DNA from: Gammaproteobacteria bacterium
Lineage (GTDB): Bacteria; Pseudomonadota; Gammaproteobacteria; Pseudomonadales; UBA7434
Assembly (NCBI GenBank): GCA_024280785.1
Contig: JAJRPK010000171.1
Coordinates: 1 to 7,798 of the forward strand
DNA length: 7,798 bases
Direction of reading: 5' to 3'
Shown here: positions 4,470-7,798 of the stretch, in pieces
Layout of the letters: each line of letters begins with the position of its first letter
Numbering within the stretch: position 1 is the stretch's first letter
Position numbers and translations under genes: made by a program
Notes under the pieces: generated by a model
Told to the model about the DNA's origin: nothing
The model's database searches: none
The model's input: only the letters and a program-made list of their open reading frames with translations

Positions 4470-6602
4470 ATGAAGCAAATTCTCCAGAATCTGAAAAACG
4501 GTGACACGGAGATTGAGGAAGTTCCCAGTCCAGGATGCAGGCCTGGCCACCTGCTGATAAAAACGACTAGAACGCTGGTTTCTGCTGGGACTGAGCGCAT
4601 GTTAGTTGAATTCGGCAAAGCTAATCTGATCGACAAAGCTCGTCAGCAGCCCGATAAAGTTAAGCAGGTATTCGATAAAGTAAAAACTGATGGCTTAGCG
4701 CCCACCATCGCAGCCGTTCAGAATAAGTTGGACCAATCCCTCCCTCTAGGCTATTGCAATGTAGGCACTGTTGTTGAAGTGGGTGATGGTGTAACGGGCT
4801 TCAAACCTGGAGATCGTGTGGTCTCCAATGGCAAGCATGCAGAGGTCGTCTGCGTACCGCAAAATCTATGTGCCAAGGTTCCTCCCACTGTAGCTGACGA
4901 AGACGCGGCCTTTACCGTCATTGCAGCCATTGCTCTTCAGGGCATTCGATTAATACAGCCAACGCTGGGAGAGACTGTCGTCGTTACCGGACTGGGCTTA
5001 ATAGGATTAGTGGCCGTCCAGTTGCTGCGTGCTCACGGTTGTCGTGTTTTGGGCATTGATTTTGACAGCGCTAAAGTTGAGTTAGCAAAACAGCTGGGGG
5101 CGCAGGCGATTGATTTGTCGAACGGCGAAGACCCGTTGTTAGCTGCACAGCAGCTCTCTCGTCACCGCGGTGTTGATGCCGTGTTGATCACGGCGTCGAC
5201 CAAGAGTAATGAGCCTATTCATCAGGCGGCAACGATGTGCCGGCAACGGGGGCGTATGGTCCCCATCGGTGTTGTCGGTATGGAGATGTCACGGGCTGAT
5301 TTTTATGAAAAAGAATTGTCCTTTCAGGTGTCTTGCTCCTACGGGCCTGGACGTTATGATCCTGCTTATGAGGATCAAGGCCATGATTACCCTTATGCTT
5401 TTGTGCGTTGGACCGAGCAGCGTAACTTTGAAGCCATACTGGATATGATGGCTGAAAAACGCATTGATATGCAGCCATTGATTAGCCATAGATATAATCT
5501 GGATAAGGCTACCGAAGCTTATGAACTCGTCAGTGGTGGAAACCCTCTGGGCATACTGCTTCAATTTGATTCATCGGAGTCCGCGACTAAACAATCTCTG
5601 GATAGAACCGTCACGCTATCAAAATCTTTGGCTGCAGCGAGTGTCGGTATCGGTTTTATTGGTTCGGGAAGCTATGCGACCAGCGTACTGATTCCTGCTT
5701 TTGCAAAAACTGATGCCGCATTAGTGGTGGTATCCTGTAATGCCGGCGTGAGTGGAACGCATGTTGCAAAAAAAATGGGTATAGCCAATGTAACGACGGA
5801 TACCGATGCGTTGATTAAATCTGATACCAATAATACAGTGGTGATTAGTTCTCGTCACGACAGCCATGCAGAGCTAGTGATTAAATCACTAGCGGCGGGT
5901 AAGCATGTATTTGTCGAAAAGCCCTTGGCTATTACGCGAGATGATCTGCAAGCAATTTCTAACAAATATTATGAGGTGGAAAAAGAAAATCCGGTGCAAT
6001 TAATGGTGGGTTTTAATCGCAGGTTTTCACCTTTTATTCAAAAAGCTAAAGAACTACTACAGCGAGCAGGTGAGCCGGCTTCATTTATTTATACTATCAA
6101 TGCCGGCGCTATCCCTGCCGATCATTGGACGCAAGACCTAAAGATAGGCGGGGGGCGGCTGCTGGGCGAGGCTTGCCATTTTGTTGATCTTCTTCGCTAT
6201 TTGGCTGATGCTTCTATTGTGACAACCAAGGCAATCCAGATTGGCTCAGGATGCCAAGACGGCATTCAAAATGACAAAGTGACTATTTTGCTCGCTTTTG
6301 AAAATGGATCCATGGGAACGGTGCATTACCTGGCAAACGGTAATAAATCCTTTCCCAAAGAGCGACTCGAAATTTTTTGTGCAGGGGCGATTTTGCAACT
6401 GGATAATTTTCGAAAAATGAAAGGTTATGGTTGGCCCGGATTTAAGCGGATGAGCATGATGAAACAAGATAAAGGTAATAATCATTGCGCTAAAGCTTTT
6501 GTTGACGCGATTGAATCCGGCGCAGAGCCTTTAATTCCCTTTGCTGAGCTATATGAAGTCAGCGAAGCTTGCCTGGATATAATGGAGCAAATCTCTGCTT
6601 AA
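4470..6602 (+). CDS. bi-domain oxidoreductase: MDR (alcohol dehydrogenase-like) fused to Gfo/Idh/MocA
   Basis: This 710-residue protein joins two NAD(P)-dependent modules, and is of the kind annotated elsewhere as bi-domain-containing oxidoreductase in polysaccharide clusters. Residues 1 to about 365 are a medium-chain dehydrogenase/reductase. They have a GroES-like part (VGDGVTGFKPGDRVVSNGKH, 103-122) and a Rossmann motif GLGLIG (174-179), with D197 ending strand 2 (VLGIDFD). The usual catalytic-zinc Cys and GH-E ligands are not apparent, so this half may be zinc-independent. Residues from about 390 are Gfo/Idh/MocA-like: GFIGSG at 395-400, EKP at 483-485 with the characteristic lysine K484, and GEACHFVDLLRYL with H570 and D573. 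Likely substrates are nucleotide sugars or glycan-linked sugars; the exact reaction is unknown. ATG 4470 gives a proper N-terminus, though the ribosome site is weak (CGGG about ten bases upstream). It is followed after 17 bp by the heparinase-like gene, so the two are probably one operon. Confidence 0.88.
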   Translation: MKQILQNLKNGDTEIEEVPSPGCRPGHLLIKTTRTLVSAGTERMLVEFGKANLIDKARQQPDKVKQVFDKVKTDGLAPTIAAVQNKLDQSLPLGYCNVGTVVEVGDGVTGFKPGDRVVSNGKHAEVVCVPQNLCAKVPPTVADEDAAFTVIAAIALQGIRLIQPTLGETVVVTGLGLIGLVAVQLLRAHGCRVLGIDFDSAKVELAKQLGAQAIDLSNGEDPLLAAQQLSRHRGVDAVLITASTKSNEPIHQAATMCRQRGRMVPIGVVGMEMSRADFYEKELSFQVSCSYGPGRYDPAYEDQGHDYPYAFVRWTEQRNFEAILDMMAEKRIDMQPLISHRYNLDKATEAYELVSGGNPLGILLQFDSSESATKQSLDRTVTLSKSLAAASVGIGFIGSGSYATSVLIPAFAKTDAALVVVSCNAGVSGTHVAKKMGIANVTTDTDALIKSDTNNTVVISSRHDSHAELVIKSLAAGKHVFVEKPLAITRDDLQAISNKYYEVEKENPVQLMVGFNRRFSPFIQKAKELLQRAGEPASFIYTINAGAIPADHWTQDLKIGGGRLLGEACHFVDLLRYLADASIVTTKAIQIGSGCQDGIQNDKVTILLAFENGSMGTVHYLANGNKSFPKERLEIFCAGAILQLDNFRKMKGYGWPGFKRMSMMKQDKGNNHCAKAFVDAIESGAEPLIPFAELYEVSEACLDIMEQISA

Positions 6603-6619
6603 CTTGTTAGTGGTTACTT

Positions 6620-7798
6620 GTGATTCATAAAATCTTTCGTCTTGTCCGGACGCTTAGGTATTTAAAAGCGAGTCAGCTTTTCTTTTACCTTGTTCGTCGA
6701 AAACTCTCCGCTAGAAGAGTTGAGATTGTGGAGTATCCCCGGTGTAGGGGTTTAACTTTACGATGCCTTCCTATCAAAATAAACGAAACAAACGCTCACC
6801 TGTACGAGTTTGGGTTTCTCAACAAAAAAGTCGAGCTGGGTGTGAACGCGGGTAGTCTAAATTGGAATCCGGAGTTTACAAGTCGTTTATGGCGATACAA
6901 TTTGCACTATTTTGATTACCTGCGCGGCGAGAGTCGATCGGCCAAAGTCAAGCAACAGTTAATTGAGAGTTGGGTCAAAAATAACCCTCAGGGTTCTGTG
7001 CCAGGCTGGGAACCTTTCACTGTTAGTCTGCGAGTCGTTAATTGGATTAGCTTCTTTATAACGAATCCTATTGATGATGTTTTTTGTAAAGAAAGCCTCT
7101 ATTGCCAAGTTCTGTGGCTTGAGAAAAATGACGAAAAGCATATCCTGGCTAATCACTATTTTGAAAATCTGAAGGCGCTGCTTTTTGCTGGCTGTTTCTT
7201 TAAGGGAAAAATCGCGGAGCGTTGGTTGCAAAGAGCGTCGCGGGAAATTCTCGAACAAATTAAGGAACAAACACTTGATGACGGTGGTCATTATGAGCGA
7301 TCACCGCAGTATCATTGCTTGATGCTTGAGAACTATCTCGATATTTACAATTTAGCTTCAAGTAATAAAGCTCTATTTGATGCTAAATTTCTCCAGGCAA
7401 TTGAAGTTGTATGTGTTAAAGCGTTAGATTGGTTAAACGATATTATTTTTCCCGATGGCGATATCCCACTGTTAAATGATTCAGCCTTTGGCATTGCCCC
7501 TACAGCCGAAAAGCTTAACGACTACGCGAGTCGTTTGTTTGGTTATGAGGTACCTCAGAAGGGCGAAAAGGCGACAATTGTTGAAAAACATGATTCCGGT
7601 TTATACGGGATAAAAACTGCTACAGATATGCTAGTAATGGATTGTGGTGAAATTGGCCCTGGCTATCAACCAGGTCATACACATTGTGATTTTCTTAGTT
7701 ATGAGTTGATGCTGGATGGCAAGCGTCTCGTTGTTGACAGCGGTGTTTATGAGTATGAGGTCGGTGATATGCGGCATTATGCTCGCTCAACCAAGGCC
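6620..7798 (+). CDS. heparinase II/III family protein (5' part, runs off the window)
   Basis: An open frame of 393 codons runs from GTG 6620 to the last base without a stop. The family contains polysaccharide lyases acting on uronate polymers, and members are frequent in exopolysaccharide clusters. Visible family features, by residue, are the conserved opening LRYLKASQLFFYLVRRKL (12-29), WRYNLHYFDYL (91-101), the Asn-His pair N178-H179 in ANHYFENLKAL, GGHYERSPQYH with H224 and Y225, FPDGDIPLLND, and PGHTHCDFLSYEL with H353 and H355, followed by VVDSGVYEYEVGD. N178, Y225 and H353 are plausible counterparts of the Asn, Tyr and His catalytic residues of heparinase-type lyases. No signal peptide is evident, which is odd for a lyase on exported polymer. 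The start is GTG because an in-frame TAG lies at 6608-6610. The ribosome site is poor, so coupling to the gene 17 bp upstream is likely. Relatives usually reach about 550-650 residues, so roughly a third is missing. Confidence 0.85.
   Translation, partial: MIHKIFRLVRTLRYLKASQLFFYLVRRKLSARRVEIVEYPRCRGLTLRCLPIKINETNAHLYEFGFLNKKVELGVNAGSLNWNPEFTSRLWRYNLHYFDYLRGESRSAKVKQQLIESWVKNNPQGSVPGWEPFTVSLRVVNWISFFITNPIDDVFCKESLYCQVLWLEKNDEKHILANHYFENLKALLFAGCFFKGKIAERWLQRASREILEQIKEQTLDDGGHYERSPQYHCLMLENYLDIYNLASSNKALFDAKFLQAIEVVCVKALDWLNDIIFPDGDIPLLNDSAFGIAPTAEKLNDYASRLFGYEVPQKGEKATIVEKHDSGLYGIKTATDMLVMDCGEIGPGYQPGHTHCDFLSYELMLDGKRLVVDSGVYEYEVGDMRHYARSTKA

Noticed and set aside
5215..5564. Overlapping open frames on both strands within the oxidoreductase gene
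   Set aside because: They are antisense or out-of-frame shadows of a well-supported 710-residue protein.
6959..7291. 110-codon open frame on the minus strand
   Set aside because: It lies wholly inside the heparinase-like coding frame, which has clear family motifs; the minus-strand product has no recognisable feature.
1..7798. CRISPR arrays, tRNA/rRNA genes, insertion sequences, prophage attachment sites
   Set aside because: Read through on both strands; no regular spaced repeats, cloverleaf-like segments, transposase motifs or terminal inverted repeats were found.

Overview
The window reads as part of an exopolysaccharide / O-antigen type gene cluster. The likely host is a Gammaproteobacterium, probably aquatic or marine. 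This is inferred from the moderate base composition, the gene families, and a JUMPstart/ops-like (RfaH-type) leader element; no gene here fixes the taxon. All recognisable genes lie on the + strand.

Layout. (1) Bases 1-140 hold the possible tail of an upstream gene and a 14-bp tandem repeat. (2) 141-1418 is a multi-pass membrane protein of the O-antigen polymerase/ligase (Wzy_C) type with an uncertain start. (3) A 217-bp gap follows. (4) 1636-2784 is a GT-B-like glycosyltransferase. (5) 2785-3515 is a 731-bp stretch without a large gene but rich in signals: a short frame coupled to the glycosyltransferase stop, a 14-bp perfect palindrome, a JUMPstart/ops-like element, a hairpin covering a strong Shine-Dalgarno, a 55-codon small ORF, two compact hairpins and a terminator-like hairpin. 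(6) 3516-4316 is a class I SAM-dependent methyltransferase. (7) After 153 bp with a plausible sigma-70 promoter, 4470-6602 is a two-domain oxidoreductase (MDR/alcohol-dehydrogenase-like domain fused to a Gfo/Idh/MocA domain). (8) Only 17 bp later, 6620 to the window end is the 5' part (393 codons) of a heparinase II/III family protein.

Working together (inference): the glycosyltransferase would add a sugar to a lipid-linked repeat unit. The Wzy-like protein would polymerise or ligate it. The methyltransferase and bi-domain oxidoreductase would modify sugars or their precursors. The heparinase-like protein, probably co-transcribed with the oxidoreductase, would act on a uronate-containing polymer.

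The part most worth a second look is the 2785-3515 leader-like region. Its order (ops-like element, SD-masking hairpin, small ORF, terminator-like hairpin, methyltransferase) is what one would expect of a transcript controlled by processive antitermination. This is a reading of sequence only and has not been tested.
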